Below, piece by piece: positions 8,303 through 18,354 of a stretch of 64,000 nucleotides of DNA. Each line of letters opens with the position of its first letter. Position 1 is the stretch's first letter. The stretch is from Marinibacterium anthonyi (GTDB lineage: Bacteria; Pseudomonadota; Alphaproteobacteria; Rhodobacterales; Rhodobacteraceae). The stretch spans positions 496,001-560,000 of the forward strand of contig CP031585.1 of the NCBI GenBank assembly GCA_003217735.2. Direction: 5' to 3'. The notes under the pieces were generated by a model, which saw only the letters and a program-made list of their open reading frames with translations, was not told the DNA's origin and searched no databases. Position numbers and translations under genes: made by a program.

Positions 8303-8980
8303 TCAGCCGAAGATGGCGTCGAACCGGCGCTGACCTTCGGGCGAAAACCGCAAGGCCCGGCTGTCGGGGACGCGGCGCACCCATCCCTGGGTCTCGAACC
8401 GGGTCAGCATGGCGCGGCCCAGCCGCCCGGCAAGGTGCGATTGCCGCATCGACCAGTCCAGGCATTCGCGGCACAGCGGCGCGCGGCCTTTCGGCAGCGC
8501 GTCCAGGTCGATGCCCAGCTGGCGGACGAACACCGCGCCGGCCGCGCTCAGCTCCAGCGTCTCGGGCCCCACGACGAAATGGCCCCGCGCCCGCATCGTG
8601 CGAAACATCTGCACGCCGCGGGTGCCGGCGATGTGGTTGTAACAGACCCGCGCCTCGCGCAGCGCCGGATCACGCGGGCCGGTCCGGGTGCGCAGGTGGC
8701 CCGCGCCCGCCGCCAGCCCCATCAGCGCTTCAAGCGTGGCGGCCACGTCATCGCTGGCCAGGGTAAAGTACCGGTGCCGGCCCTGAGGGCGATGGACGAC
8801 AAGCCCGCCGTCTTCCAGCTTGCGCAGATGCGAAGACGCCGTCTGCGGCGACACCCCGGCCTCGCCCGCCAGTTCGGTCGCGGTCAGCGCCTTGCCGGTC
8901 ATGAGCGCGCCCAGCATGTTGCCGCGCGCCGGGTCGCCGATCAGCGCGGCGATGCGGGAAATGTCGGGCCCGTCTTTCAT
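8303..8980 (-). CDS. ArsR-type winged-helix repressor with extended C-terminal domain
   Basis: 225 residues. The N-terminal 80 residues are a classic ArsR HTH: ISRIAALIGDPARGNMLGAL, ATELAGEAGVSPQTASSHLRKLEDGGLV and the wing RHRYFTL. The C-terminal half has CYNHIAGTRGVQMF and CRECLDWSMRQSHLAG; the cysteines (about 110, 172, 175) could sense metal, thiol or an electrophile, but no known metal motif such as ELCVCDL is present. Divergent from the NIPSNAP/ABM pair, with a perfect palindrome covering its own start codon, so it very probably represses both directions. Confidence 0.88.
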   Translation of the reverse strand: MKDGPDISRIAALIGDPARGNMLGALMTGKALTATELAGEAGVSPQTASSHLRKLEDGGLVVHRPQGRHRYFTLASDDVAATLEALMGLAAGAGHLRTRTGPRDPALREARVCYNHIAGTRGVQMFRTMRARGHFVVGPETLELSAAGAVFVRQLGIDLDALPKGRAPLCRECLDWSMRQSHLAGRLGRAMLTRFETQGWVRRVPDSRALRFSPEGQRRFDAIFG

Positions 8981-9002
8981 GCTTCGACCCTAATCGAAGC
9001 AT
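8979..9002. promoter_or_regulatory. Palindromic operator of the ArsR-type repressor
   Basis: Perfect inverted repeat ATGCTTCGA (8979-8987), spacer CCCTAA, TCGAAGCAT (8994-9002). One arm includes the start codon region of the repressor gene; the site sits between it and the rightward NIPSNAP gene. Size and symmetry suit an ArsR dimer. Confidence 0.7.
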
Positions 9003-9062
9003 CGCGTCCGGTCCACGGGGTATCGGGGGGCACCACGACGCATCACGACAAGGACCCAGACC

Positions 9063-9386
9063 ATGCTCACCTGCATCATCCGCTACCGCATCGATCCGAC
9101 GAAAAACGCCCAGTTCCGCCAATACGCCCGCACCTGGGGCCAGGCCATCCCCCGCAACGGGGCGGACCTGATCGGCTACTATGCCCCGCACGAAGGCTCA
9201 TCGACGCTGGCCTTCGGCATCTACAACATCGACAGCCTCGCCGCCTACGAAGCCTATCGCGCGCGACTGGCCGATGATCCGCTGGGGCGCGAAAATTACG
9301 AGTTCGCGCAGCGGGAAAAGTTTATCCTGCGCGAGGACCGGACCTGGGTGACACTCGCCTCGGCCCAAACGGAGGACCAGCCATGA
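9063..9386 (+). CDS. NIPSNAP family protein
   Basis: 107-residue ferredoxin-like alpha/beta-barrel protein. MLTCIIRYRIDPTKNAQFRQYARTW and the later AYEAYRARLADDPLGRENYEFA are characteristic of bacterial NIPSNAP proteins, which often accompany ArsR-type regulators. Enzymatic activity is not established for these small members. Stop and next start overlap in ATGA (9383), so it is made together with the ABM protein. Expression is probably controlled by the divergent ArsR-type repressor. Confidence 0.85.
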   Translation: MLTCIIRYRIDPTKNAQFRQYARTWGQAIPRNGADLIGYYAPHEGSSTLAFGIYNIDSLAAYEAYRARLADDPLGRENYEFAQREKFILREDRTWVTLASAQTEDQP

Positions 9387-9730
9387 TCGCCATCATCTTC
9401 GAAGTCATCCCTGCCGAGGGGAAGAAAGACCTCTACCTCGACATCGCCGCCGAAATGCGCCCCCTTATCGAAGACGTCGATGGCTTCATTTCAGTCGAAC
9501 GGTTCCAGAGTCTGACCAATCCGGAAAAGCTGCTGTCGCTGTCGTTCTTCCGCGACGAGGCAGCGGTGGAGGACTGGCGCCGATTGGCCGCCCACCGTCG
9601 CGCCCAGGGCAGGGGCCGCGCCGGCATCTTCGCCGATTACCACCTGCGCGTCGCCCATGTGCCCCGCGACTACGGCCTGACCGACCGCGCCGAAGCCCCC
9701 GACGACAGCAAGCAGGTCCACGAAGCCTGA
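9383..9730 (+). CDS. Antibiotic biosynthesis monooxygenase (ABM) domain protein
   Basis: 115 residues of the dimeric alpha/beta-barrel ABM fold: an opening strand MIAIIFEVIPAEGKKDLYLD, a helix, then GFISVERFQSL and LLSLSFFRDEAAVEDW. Members range from quinol monooxygenases (YgiN) to stress proteins without known activity; cofactor-free oxidation of a quinol-like compound is possible. Coupled to the NIPSNAP gene, another protein of the same overall fold, so the two might form a hetero-oligomer (inference). Convergent with the FadH-like gene. Confidence 0.8.
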   Translation: MIAIIFEVIPAEGKKDLYLDIAAEMRPLIEDVDGFISVERFQSLTNPEKLLSLSFFRDEAAVEDWRRLAAHRRAQGRGRAGIFADYHLRVAHVPRDYGLTDRAEAPDDSKQVHEA

Positions 9731-9739
9731 CGCGTTGAT

Positions 9740-9760
9740 CTTCTTCTTGGCGAAAATACC
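9740..9760 (-). repeat. Dispersed intergenic repeat, copy C
   Basis: CTTCTTCTTGG then CGAAAATACC on the + strand, 9 bases after the ABM stop. Inverted relative to copy D at 9837-9857, as copies A and B are to each other. Confidence 0.7.
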
Positions 9761-9785
9761 TCGGGGGAGGCCTCCGCAGGAGGAC

Positions 9786-9800
9786 GGGGGCAGCGCCCCC
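9786..9800. terminator. GC hairpin between convergent genes
   Basis: GGGGGCAGCGCCCCC forms a 6-bp stem with a 3-base loop in the spacer between the ABM gene and the leftward FadH-like gene, flanked on both sides by inverted copies of the dispersed repeat. Could serve either gene as a terminator, though no T-run is present. Confidence 0.4.
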
Positions 9801-9836
9801 CTCTTCGGGCGCACCCTCTGGCAAGCGCTGCGTTTA

Positions 9837-9857
9837 GGTATTTGGACCAAGAAGAAG
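9837..9857 (+). repeat. Dispersed intergenic repeat, copy D
   Basis: GGTATTTGGACC then AAGAAGAAG on the + strand, 9 bases from the stop of the leftward FadH-like gene; inverted partner of copy C. Confidence 0.7.
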
Positions 9858-9865
9858 ACAGGGCC

Positions 9866-11965
<2,100 letters not shown>

Positions 11966-12029
11966 TCATTGACTTGCCGTCGCGCGTGAGCCGGGTAAAG
12001 GAGGGGGGACAGTCAAGGAGAGGCCGCCC

Positions 12030-12515
12030 ATGACCCCCGAAGAGATCGCCCAGCTGCCCTATCGTCCCTGTGTCGGCGTGATGCTGATGAACGCGGACGG
12101 TCATGTGTTTGTCGGTCAGCGGATCGACAACGACGCGCCCGCCTGGCAGATGCCGCAGGGCGGTGTCGACAAGGGCGAGGCGCCCGAGGAGGCCGCGCTG
12201 CGCGAGCTGTGGGAGGAAACCGGGGTGACCGGGGACCTGGTGGAGGTCGTGGCCCGGACCGAGGAGCCGGTGGCCTATGACCTGCCCCACGACCTGGTGC
12301 CGCGGATCTGGAAGGGCAAGTACCGGGGGCAGGAACAGATGTGGTTCCTGTTGCGGTTCCTCGGGACCGACGACCAGGTGAACATCGCGACCGATCATCC
12401 GGAGTTTTCCGAATGGCGCTGGCTGCCCGCCGGTGAACTTGTCGCCAATATCGTGCCGTTCAAACGAGCGGTTTACCAGCAGGTGGTAGACGTGTTCCGC
12501 CCTTACCTGGGCTGA
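12030..12515 (+). CDS. rppH: RNA 5'-pyrophosphohydrolase (Nudix)
   Basis: 161-residue Nudix hydrolase that removes pyrophosphate from 5'-triphosphate RNA and so starts RNase E-dependent mRNA decay. It begins in family style with [11 protein letters not shown]; the [21 protein letters not shown] segment is the start of the Nudix box, which closes with [21 protein letters not shown] and SEWRWLP are also typical of RppH. An AAGGAG ribosome-binding site precedes the ATG. A copy of the dispersed repeat lies 24 bases after the stop. Confidence 0.93.
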   Translation: MTPEEIAQLPYRPCVGVMLMNADGHVFVGQRIDNDAPAWQMPQGGVDKGEAPEEAALRELWEETGVTGDLVEVVARTEEPVAYDLPHDLVPRIWKGKYRGQEQMWFLLRFLGTDDQVNIATDHPEFSEWRWLPAGELVANIVPFKRAVYQQVVDVFRPYLG

Positions 12516-12539
12516 CCGCTTGTGGCCGCTGAACGGCCG

Positions 12540-12561
12540 GGTATTTGGAAAGAGAAAGAAG
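12540..12561 (+). repeat. Dispersed intergenic repeat, copy E
   Basis: GGTATTTGGAA followed by AGAGAAAGAAG, closest in sequence to copy A. Single copy here, 24 bases downstream of rppH and before the co-directional thioesterase gene. Confidence 0.7.
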
Positions 12562-12678
12562 CAGGACCGGGGCGCCCGGATCGGCGCGCCGGGTGCGAAT
12601 TGCAACGGTCCGGCCCCAGGGGTCGGGTGTACCAAGTCCAACCGCGCCTTGTCGCGGTGAACCAGGAGTGTCGTGCAG

Positions 12679-13116
12679 ATGAGCGGCGAAGCCCAGACCC
12701 CCCTTGATCGCGGGCGCAAGCTCGGGTCCCATGGACGGCAGCAGGAAGAGGGCGTGCTGGTGATCCGCACGATCGCCATGCCGGCGGATACCAACCCGGC
12801 GGGGGATATCTTTGGCGGCTGGCTGATGTCGCAGATGGACCTTGCCGCCGGCAACATGGCCGGGCGGGTCAGCCAGGGGCGGGCGGCGACGATTTCGGTC
12901 GAGGGGATGCAGTTCCTGCGGCCCGTCAAGGTGGGCGACGAGGTGACGCTGTACGCGACGCTGTGCAAGGTGGGGCGGACATCGATGCGGATCCATGTCG
13001 ATGCCTGGCGGCGGCCGCGTTATTCCAACAAGTCCGAACCGGTTACGGCCGCGGATTTCGTCTTTGTCGCGCTGGACGAGACGGGCAATCCGCGGCCGGT
13101 GTTTGACGGCGAATAG
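12679..13116 (+). CDS. Acyl-CoA thioesterase, YciA type (hot-dog fold)
   Basis: 145 residues. The hot-dog core has the YciA/BACH catalytic signature with NPAGDIFGGWLMSQMDLAAG at about residues 39-58, in which the Asn and Asp sit at the active site, then FLRPVKVGDEVTLYATLCKVGRTSM. It would hydrolyse short to medium acyl-CoAs. Two in-frame starts are possible: GTG at 12673 and ATG at 12679; the AGGAG at 12664-12668 is 4 and 10 bases away respectively, so the choice is not firm. Confidence 0.88.
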   Translation: MSGEAQTPLDRGRKLGSHGRQQEEGVLVIRTIAMPADTNPAGDIFGGWLMSQMDLAAGNMAGRVSQGRAATISVEGMQFLRPVKVGDEVTLYATLCKVGRTSMRIHVDAWRRPRYSNKSEPVTAADFVFVALDETGNPRPVFDGE

Positions 13117-13143
13117 GGCGGGTGTACGGCCCGCCCCGCCGGG

Positions 13144-13737
13144 TCAGCGCAGGATCGGGATCTGCGGCGCGCAGGTTTCGGGCATGACGCCACTCAGGCG
13201 CGGGTCGTCGGCGATTTCCACCATGCGTTTCGTGGGCGTGAAGCCCGAGCGGATGTAGAAGCCGAGCGCCGAGGGGTGGTCGAGCGTGCAGGTGTGCACG
13301 TGGAAGCGGCGGATCGGGCGGGCCCAGGCCATGGTGATCGCCTGGTCCATCAGCCAGGCGCCGGTGCCCGAACCGACCAGCGCGGGGCCGAGGCCGAAAT
13401 AGGCCAGTTCGCATTCGCCGTCCGTGCGGAAGTCCAGTTCCAGCAAGCCCTGGGGCCGGCCGTCGCGTTCCACCGCGAAGACTTCGACCAGTGGGTCGGC
13501 GAGGATCGCCTGAAGCTGGGCGTCGGGCATGCGCAGGCGCGAGAACCAGAGCCAGTCCTGTCCCACATGGGTGAACAGCGCCCGGTACCAGCCCGGATCG
13601 GGCGCCGGCACGTGCCGCAGGCTGACGCCGTCGGCGGCTGCGCGGCCCCGCAGGGGGGCCGGCGCGCGCATGTCCAGTTCGGTGACGACCGCCGCCACCT
13701 TGCCGGTGGGCACGTCGTGATAGCCGTCGCTCAGCAT
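13144..13737 (-). CDS. GNAT family N-acetyltransferase
   Basis: 197 residues. The conserved GNAT core is GECELAYFGLGPALVGSGTGAWLMDQAI, in which the acetyl-CoA loop is degenerate (LVGSGTGAWL instead of R/QxxGxG/A), followed by HVHTCTLDHPSALGFYIRSGF, the usual C-terminal strand-helix. The closest named relatives acetylate small molecules or proteins; substrate unknown. Its start codon is 2 bases from the adenosine kinase stop, so it is the last gene of a leftward run nth-adenosine kinase-GNAT. Confidence 0.82.
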   Translation of the reverse strand: MLSDGYHDVPTGKVAAVVTELDMRAPAPLRGRAAADGVSLRHVPAPDPGWYRALFTHVGQDWLWFSRLRMPDAQLQAILADPLVEVFAVERDGRPQGLLELDFRTDGECELAYFGLGPALVGSGTGAWLMDQAITMAWARPIRRFHVHTCTLDHPSALGFYIRSGFTPTKRMVEIADDPRLSGVMPETCAPQIPILR

Positions 13738-13739
13738 GG

Positions 13740-14732
13740 TCAGTCGATCAGGCCCTTGGCGGTCAGTTCCGCCTTCATGTCGATCTGCGGGCGCGGGCCC
13801 ATGTGGGTGATGACCTCGGCCGCGCAGGCGTTGCCGATCCGCACGCAGCGTTCCATCGGATAGCCCCTGGACATGCCGAACAGGAAACCGGCCGCGAACT
13901 GGTCGCCGGCGCCGGTCGCGTCGACGGGCGTGATCTTGTCCACGCCCACGTCCATCCGGCCTTCGGGCGACATCACGGTGACGCCGTCGCCCGACCGGGT
14001 GCAGACCACCAGCGGACAGATCGCGGCAACCGCGTTCAGGTCGGCATCCAGGTCGTCGTTCTGGTAAAGCGAGCGGATCTCGGCCTCGTTGCCGATGACG
14101 AAGTCCATCTCGTTCTCGATCAGCGACAGGAAGTCGGCGCGGTGACGTTCCACGCAGAACGGATCGGAAATCGCGATGCCGGTCTTGCCGCCACCGGCGC
14201 GGCAGGCGCGGGCGGCTTTCAGGAAGGCTTCCTTGCCCTTGTCCTTGTCGAAGAGATAGCCTTCGAGGAACATCAGCCTGGCGTTGCCCGCCACGTCTTC
14301 GGGCACGTCGTCGGTGCCCAGTTCCGAGGAGATGCCCAGGTAGGTGCTCATCGATCGTTCGCCGTCGGGCGAAACGAAGATCATGCAGCGCGAGGTCGGG
14401 AGTTCGCCGCTGGCGACGGGCGCGTTCACGAAGCTGACGCCGTCGTCTTCCATTGCGGCGGCGTAGAATTCGCCAAGGGAATCGTCGCGCACCCGGCCGA
14501 TGAAGGCGGCGTTCAGACCCAGCGCGCCGGCGCCGGCGATCGAATTGGCCACCGCGCCGCCGGGCGTCTGGACCCGGCCTTCCATGGCACCGTACAGCAC
14601 TTCTGCCCGGTCGCGCTCGACAAGCTGCATGATGCTTTTCTCGATGCCCATGTGGTCAAGGAAGCTGTCATCGGCTTTCGAGATGACATCGACGATGGCA
14701 TTGCCGATGCCGACCAGGTCATAGGTGGTCAT
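13740..14732 (-). CDS. PfkB-family carbohydrate kinase, adenosine kinase-like
   Basis: 330 residues. The start at 14732 (MTTYDLVGIGNAIVDVIS) overlaps the nth stop in ATGA; an upstream extension inside nth was rejected. PfkB signature 1 is the GGAVANSIAGAGALG region near residue 59, signature 2 is PVDATGAGDQFAAGFLFG with the catalytic Asp of GAGD near residue 284. This alphaproteobacterial group is annotated as adenosine kinase (AMP salvage) though some members phosphorylate other nucleosides or sugars. Coupled to nth upstream and close to a GNAT gene downstream. Confidence 0.88.
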   Translation of the reverse strand: MTTYDLVGIGNAIVDVISKADDSFLDHMGIEKSIMQLVERDRAEVLYGAMEGRVQTPGGAVANSIAGAGALGLNAAFIGRVRDDSLGEFYAAAMEDDGVSFVNAPVASGELPTSRCMIFVSPDGERSMSTYLGISSELGTDDVPEDVAGNARLMFLEGYLFDKDKGKEAFLKAARACRAGGGKTGIAISDPFCVERHRADFLSLIENEMDFVIGNEAEIRSLYQNDDLDADLNAVAAICPLVVCTRSGDGVTVMSPEGRMDVGVDKITPVDATGAGDQFAAGFLFGMSRGYPMERCVRIGNACAAEVITHMGPRPQIDMKAELTAKGLID

Positions 14733-15373
14733 TGGGCTTTCTCCTCGTAGGGGCAGAGATCTTTGATGATGCAGGTCGGGCACATGGGTTTGCGCGCCTT
14801 GCAGTGATAGCGGCCGTGCAGGATCAGCCAGTGATGGGCATGCAGCTGGAATTCGGCCGGGATATTGTCTTCGATGGCGCGTTCGACGGTGTCGACATCC
14901 TTGCCCGGCGCGATGCCGGTGCGGTTGCCCACGCGGAAGATATGGGTGTCGACCGCCTGCGCCGGGTAATGCCACCACATGTTCAGCACCACGTTGGCCG
15001 TCTTGCGGCCCACGCCGGGCAGCGATTGCAGCGCCGCGCGCGACGACGGAACCTCGCCGCCGTACTGATCGACCAGGATCCGCGAGAGCTTCATGACGTT
15101 CCTGGCCTTGTTGCGATACAGCCCGATCGTCTTGATGTGCTGGATCAGGGCCTCTTCGCCCAGGTCCAGCATCTTCTGCGGGGTGTCGGCGATCTTGAAC
15201 AGCTCGCGCGTGGCCCGGTTGACGCCTGCATCTGTCGCCTGCGCCGACAGCGCGACAGCGACCACCAGGGTATAGGCGTTGACATGGTCCAGCTCCCCCT
15301 TGGGTTCGGGGTCCGCCGCGTGGAAGCGGGTAAAGATCTCGTGGATCGTGTGATAATCGAGCTGTTTTGCCAT
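14729..15373 (-). CDS. nth: Endonuclease III
   Basis: Bifunctional base-excision repair glycosylase/AP lyase for oxidised pyrimidines, 214 residues. The helix-hairpin-helix LPGVGRKTANVVLN contains the Schiff-base Lys, VDTHIFR the catalytic Asp, and the C-terminal [4Fe-4S] cluster ligands appear as C-x6-C-x2-C-x5-C (CKARKPMCPTCIIKDLC). Start taken at the ATG at 15373 (MAKQLDYHTIHEIF); 14 further upstream codons are open but not family-like. Translationally coupled to the kinase gene. Confidence 0.96.
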   Translation of the reverse strand: MAKQLDYHTIHEIFTRFHAADPEPKGELDHVNAYTLVVAVALSAQATDAGVNRATRELFKIADTPQKMLDLGEEALIQHIKTIGLYRNKARNVMKLSRILVDQYGGEVPSSRAALQSLPGVGRKTANVVLNMWWHYPAQAVDTHIFRVGNRTGIAPGKDVDTVERAIEDNIPAEFQLHAHHWLILHGRYHCKARKPMCPTCIIKDLCPYEEKAQ

Positions 15374-15422
15374 CCGCGCCTTGATGCCCGAGCGGCGGAC
15401 ATGCTGCAACGGCAAAGGCGGC

Positions 15423-16217
15423 TCAGGCGGTCAGACGGCCCCCGGCCAGGGCCACGGGGTCGGCGGCGACGACGAAATGATCACCCTGCCAGGCCAGGCC
15501 AAGGTGCGCACAGATCGCTTCCGAGGCCGCGTTGCCCTTGCGCACGCCGGTAAAGACCGAGGCCATGGCGAACCGGTCGCGGGCCGCCCGCATCGAATGG
15601 GCGCCCAGCACCAGCGATATGCCCGCGCCGCGCCGGTCCTCGGCCGTGGCCAGCATGCCCCACCAGGCCTGCGCGGCCCGGGGATTGTCGCGGTGGAACA
15701 GTCCGAAGGTGGCGGTGGCGCCCACGTAGCGGCCCATCAGGTCGACGGCGACAAGGCAGCAGGCCGGGCCGAATTCGCCGCGAAGGAACCGGCCCGAGGG
15801 CATCAGCACGCCGCAGCCCCGGGTCAGCGCATCCACCTGCCTCAGGTCCTGCGGCGCGGCGTCCGGCCCGATCTCGCGCAGTGTCAGGTCATGGGGCAGC
15901 TGGCGTTCGGCCAGCACCCGGTCGGCGGCCGCGAAGTCCGAGGCCGTCCATTCGCGGAAGACGTCGACGGTAAGCCCCGCGGCCTCGAGCCCCGCGCGCA
16001 ACGCGGGCAGCGCTGCGGTGGGCACGCCGTAACCGGGCGTCGCCCCCTGGGCACGGGTCAGGGCGATGTGGCGGTCCAGGTCCGCGGGATCGTAAGTGGC
16101 CAGCGTGACGGTGCGCCCGTAGGAACAATAGCGCGGATCGTCCTTCAAGAGGGTCCACAGCGCCTCGCTCCGCCGCTGGATCGCCTGCTGGTCGGGGGAG
16201 CCGAAATATTCGTCCAT
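15423..16217 (-). CDS. GNAT-like acetyltransferase of unknown substrate
   Basis: 264 residues. The C-terminal half carries the GNAT core: VAVDLMGRYVGATATFGLFH strands, then WWGMLATAEDRRGAGISLVLG, where RRGAGISL is the acetyl-CoA-binding loop, and a last VRKGNAASEAICAHLGL helix typical of the family. The N-terminal half (residues 1-110) has no recognisable motif. GTG at 16223 or ATG at 16217 could start; ATG is used. Leftward, 49 bases upstream of nth, possibly the same transcript. Confidence 0.75.
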   Translation of the reverse strand: MDEYFGSPDQQAIQRRSEALWTLLKDDPRYCSYGRTVTLATYDPADLDRHIALTRAQGATPGYGVPTAALPALRAGLEAAGLTVDVFREWTASDFAAADRVLAERQLPHDLTLREIGPDAAPQDLRQVDALTRGCGVLMPSGRFLRGEFGPACCLVAVDLMGRYVGATATFGLFHRDNPRAAQAWWGMLATAEDRRGAGISLVLGAHSMRAARDRFAMASVFTGVRKGNAASEAICAHLGLAWQGDHFVVAADPVALAGGRLTA

Positions 16218-16399
16218 GCGCACCTGCCTTTGGGGACAGGATTGGATCGGGGCCCGGTTCTGTCAAGGATTTGGCGCGCTCGGCGCGGGCGCGGGGCAAA
16301 AGCGCATGGTTCGGGTCGCGCGGGGCGAAGCGGTGGCGCATATCCTGTCCGGGCTTGCAGGCGGCGATGCGGCTGCCCAAGATGAACCGGAGACGCGGG

Positions 16400-17284
16400 A
16401 TGAGCAGGATGGACCAGGATTTCGACGCCCAGTCGGGCTATCATTTCAACGTCATGCGCCGGGCGATCGACCTGATCGACGCGGGCGGCCCCGGCCTGAC
16501 CCTGGAAGATCTGGCGGCCCAGATGAACATGAGCCCCGCGCATTTCCAGCGCCTGTTTTCCCGCTGGGCGGGGGTGTCGCCCAAGCGGTTCCAGCAATAC
16601 CTGGCGCTTGGCCATGCCAAGGCGCTGCTGTCGGACCGGTTCACCACGCTTGAAACCAGCCATGCCGTGGGGCTTTCGGGGGGCGGGCGGCTTTACGACC
16701 TGTTCCTGCGCTGGGAGGCCATGAGCCCCGGCGATTTCGCCAGGGGCGGCGAGGGGCTGACGATCTTCTGGGGCTGGTTCGACAGCCCCTTTGGCCCGGC
16801 TCTGGTCATGGGCACCGACAAGGGGATCTGCGGCATCGGCTTTGCCGGGGAAACCAGCGCTCAGGACACGATGACCGACCTGGTCGGCCGCTGGCCAAGG
16901 GCGGAGTTCGTCGAGGACCCGGTGCGCCTGCGCCCCTGGGCGCTGGCCGCCTTCGGCGCCAACCCGGAATTGTCCGAGGCGCCGCTTTTCCTGATCGGCG
17001 CGCCCTTCCAGATCAAGGTGTGGGAGGCGCTGCTGTCGATCCCGTCGGGACAGGTCACGACCTATTCCGAAATCGCCCGGGTGATCGGGCGGCCCAAGGC
17101 CGTGCGCGCGGTGGGCACGGCGGTGGGGCGCAACCCGATCAGCTGGCTGATCCCCTGCCATCGCGCCCTGCGCAAGTCCGGGGGGCTGGGCGGCTATCAC
17201 TGGGGGCTGCCGGTCAAGCGGGCGATGCTGGCTTTCGAAACGGCCAGGGCAGACGCCGGGGGCTCTTCTCCCGTCCGGGCCTGA
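16400..17284 (+). CDS. Ada-type bifunctional HTH regulator/methylated-DNA-protein cysteine methyltransferase
   Basis: 294 residues. Residues about 12-113 are an AraC-type HTH domain (LTLEDLAAQMNMSPAHFQRLF, GLSGGGRLYDLF). Residues about 120-285 are the O6-alkylguanine transferase domain with acceptor Cys253 in SWLIPCHRAL and the DNA-binding GRPKAVRAVGTAVGRNP helix. The N-terminal Ada zinc domain that reads methyl-phosphotriesters is absent, so adaptive regulation cannot work as in E. coli Ada. Start ATG 16400 has a GGAG site 7 bases upstream. Overlaps the tail of a small antisense gene. Confidence 0.9.
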   Translation: MSRMDQDFDAQSGYHFNVMRRAIDLIDAGGPGLTLEDLAAQMNMSPAHFQRLFSRWAGVSPKRFQQYLALGHAKALLSDRFTTLETSHAVGLSGGGRLYDLFLRWEAMSPGDFARGGEGLTIFWGWFDSPFGPALVMGTDKGICGIGFAGETSAQDTMTDLVGRWPRAEFVEDPVRLRPWALAAFGANPELSEAPLFLIGAPFQIKVWEALLSIPSGQVTTYSEIARVIGRPKAVRAVGTAVGRNPISWLIPCHRALRKSGGLGGYHWGLPVKRAMLAFETARADAGGSSPVRA

Positions 17285-17414
17285 CGCGCCAGCGGACAGG
17301 CACGAGGCGGACGGGCACGGGCACGGGGCGGACGGCAGGGCGGTCGGGTTTGTCCGGATCGGCCCAGCGGCCCAGGCGCAGGGTCATCATGACGTGGTGG
17401 TCGTAATAGCTCAT
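17214..17414 (-). CDS. Small Pro/Arg-rich hypothetical protein
   Basis: 66 residues, MSYYDHHVMMTLRLGRWADP followed by a proline/valine/arginine-rich tail (two VPV-R runs). No domain is recognised. It is supported by an unusually good ribosome-binding site (GGAAGGAG, 6 bases from the ATG) and by a position directly divergent from the WYL regulator, sharing its operator region. Against it: the last 71 bases overlap the end of the Ada-type gene in antisense and the composition is ordinary for this genome. It may be a real leader-like or regulator-controlled small gene. Confidence 0.4.
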   Translation of the reverse strand: MSYYDHHVMMTLRLGRWADPDKPDRPAVRPVPVPVRLVPVRWRVRPGREKSPRRLPWPFRKPASPA

Positions 17415-17456
17415 CGGGATCTCCTTCCGGCGACGCCCGACTGAACCACGACCCTC

Positions 17457-17495
17457 CTGACACCCCGTTGTCAGTGGTCCATGCTAAGGTGTCAG
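17457..17495. promoter_or_regulatory. Candidate operator of the WYL regulator
   Basis: CTGACA (17457-17462), CCCCGT, TGTCAG (17469-17474) is a perfect inverted repeat, and a further TGTCAG half-site follows at 17490-17495. It lies in the 110-base space between the divergent small gene and the regulator, 30-68 bases before the regulator's ATG. Confidence 0.55.
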
Positions 17496-17524
17496 CAGTC
17501 GTCACCACCGCCAGGACAATTCCG

Positions 17525-18220
17525 ATGCGCAAATCCACCCGCCTGTTCGAGCTGATCCAGATCCTGCGCGCCGCGCGGCGGCCGGTCACGGCCGACGAGC
17601 TGGGCGAGCGGCTGGGCGTGTCGGCGCGCACCATCTACCGTGACATCGCCGCCCTGCAGGCCATGCGCACCCCGATCGAGGGCGAGGCCGGGCTGGGCTA
17701 TGTCATGCGCCGGGGGTACGACCTGCCGCCGCTGAACTTCGACCAGGACGAGATCGAGGCGCTGCGCGTGGGCCTGGCGATGCTGTCGCGGACGGGGGAC
17801 AGCGCCCTGGTGCAGGCGGCGGGACGGATCGGCAAGAAGATCGACGCGCTTCAGGATCCGGTCGACTGGCTCAAGGTTTCGGCCCCCGGCGCGCCGCTGG
17901 ATGACCCCGAACTGGGCTGTGTGCCCAAAAGCCTGCTGCGCACGGCGATCCGCGAAGAGCGCAAGATCGAGATCACCTATCGCGACGAGACCGGCGCCGA
18001 AACCCGGCGCATCCTGCGACCCGTGGCGCTGCTGTATTACCAGGACTGTGTCGTGCTGGCGGCCTGGTGCGAATTGCGCGCCGGTTTCCGCTGTTTCCGC
18101 ACCGACCGGATCTGGGCCTATTGCCTGCTGGACGACCGCTTTGTCGGCGAGGGTCCGGCGCTGCGCCGCCTGTGGGAAGACAGCGACACCTCCTTCGTGC
18201 CCTTCGCGGCGGCGCTTTAG
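17525..18220 (+). CDS. YafY-family transcriptional regulator (HTH-11 plus WYL domain)
   Basis: 231 residues. The N-terminal HTH (MRKSTRLFELIQILRAARRP, LGERLGVSARTIYRDIAALQA) is followed by a helical linker and a WYL domain (residues about 130-215), a ligand-sensing domain that in known members binds nucleic acid or small molecules. Start ATG 17525 fits the family N-terminus; 19 more open codons upstream overlap the operator. Divergent from a small gene. Target unknown. Confidence 0.9.
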   Translation: MRKSTRLFELIQILRAARRPVTADELGERLGVSARTIYRDIAALQAMRTPIEGEAGLGYVMRRGYDLPPLNFDQDEIEALRVGLAMLSRTGDSALVQAAGRIGKKIDALQDPVDWLKVSAPGAPLDDPELGCVPKSLLRTAIREERKIEITYRDETGAETRRILRPVALLYYQDCVVLAAWCELRAGFRCFRTDRIWAYCLLDDRFVGEGPALRRLWEDSDTSFVPFAAAL

Positions 18221-18354
18221 GCGGTCAACAGGCGGTGATTTGCCGAATCTGAACGTTTTCGCGCTTGAGGTGAGGTGTGGCTCGGCCGATATTCCCGGCA
18301 AAAGCCACAGGCCGCCGACAACAGGCCGATACACGAGCAGAAGGTGTACCCCAG

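Noticed and set aside
13740-14978. Longer adenosine kinase starting at 14978
   Set aside because: The extra 82 codons lie inside nth and are not family-like; the ATG at 14732 gives the expected N-terminus and an ATGA overlap.
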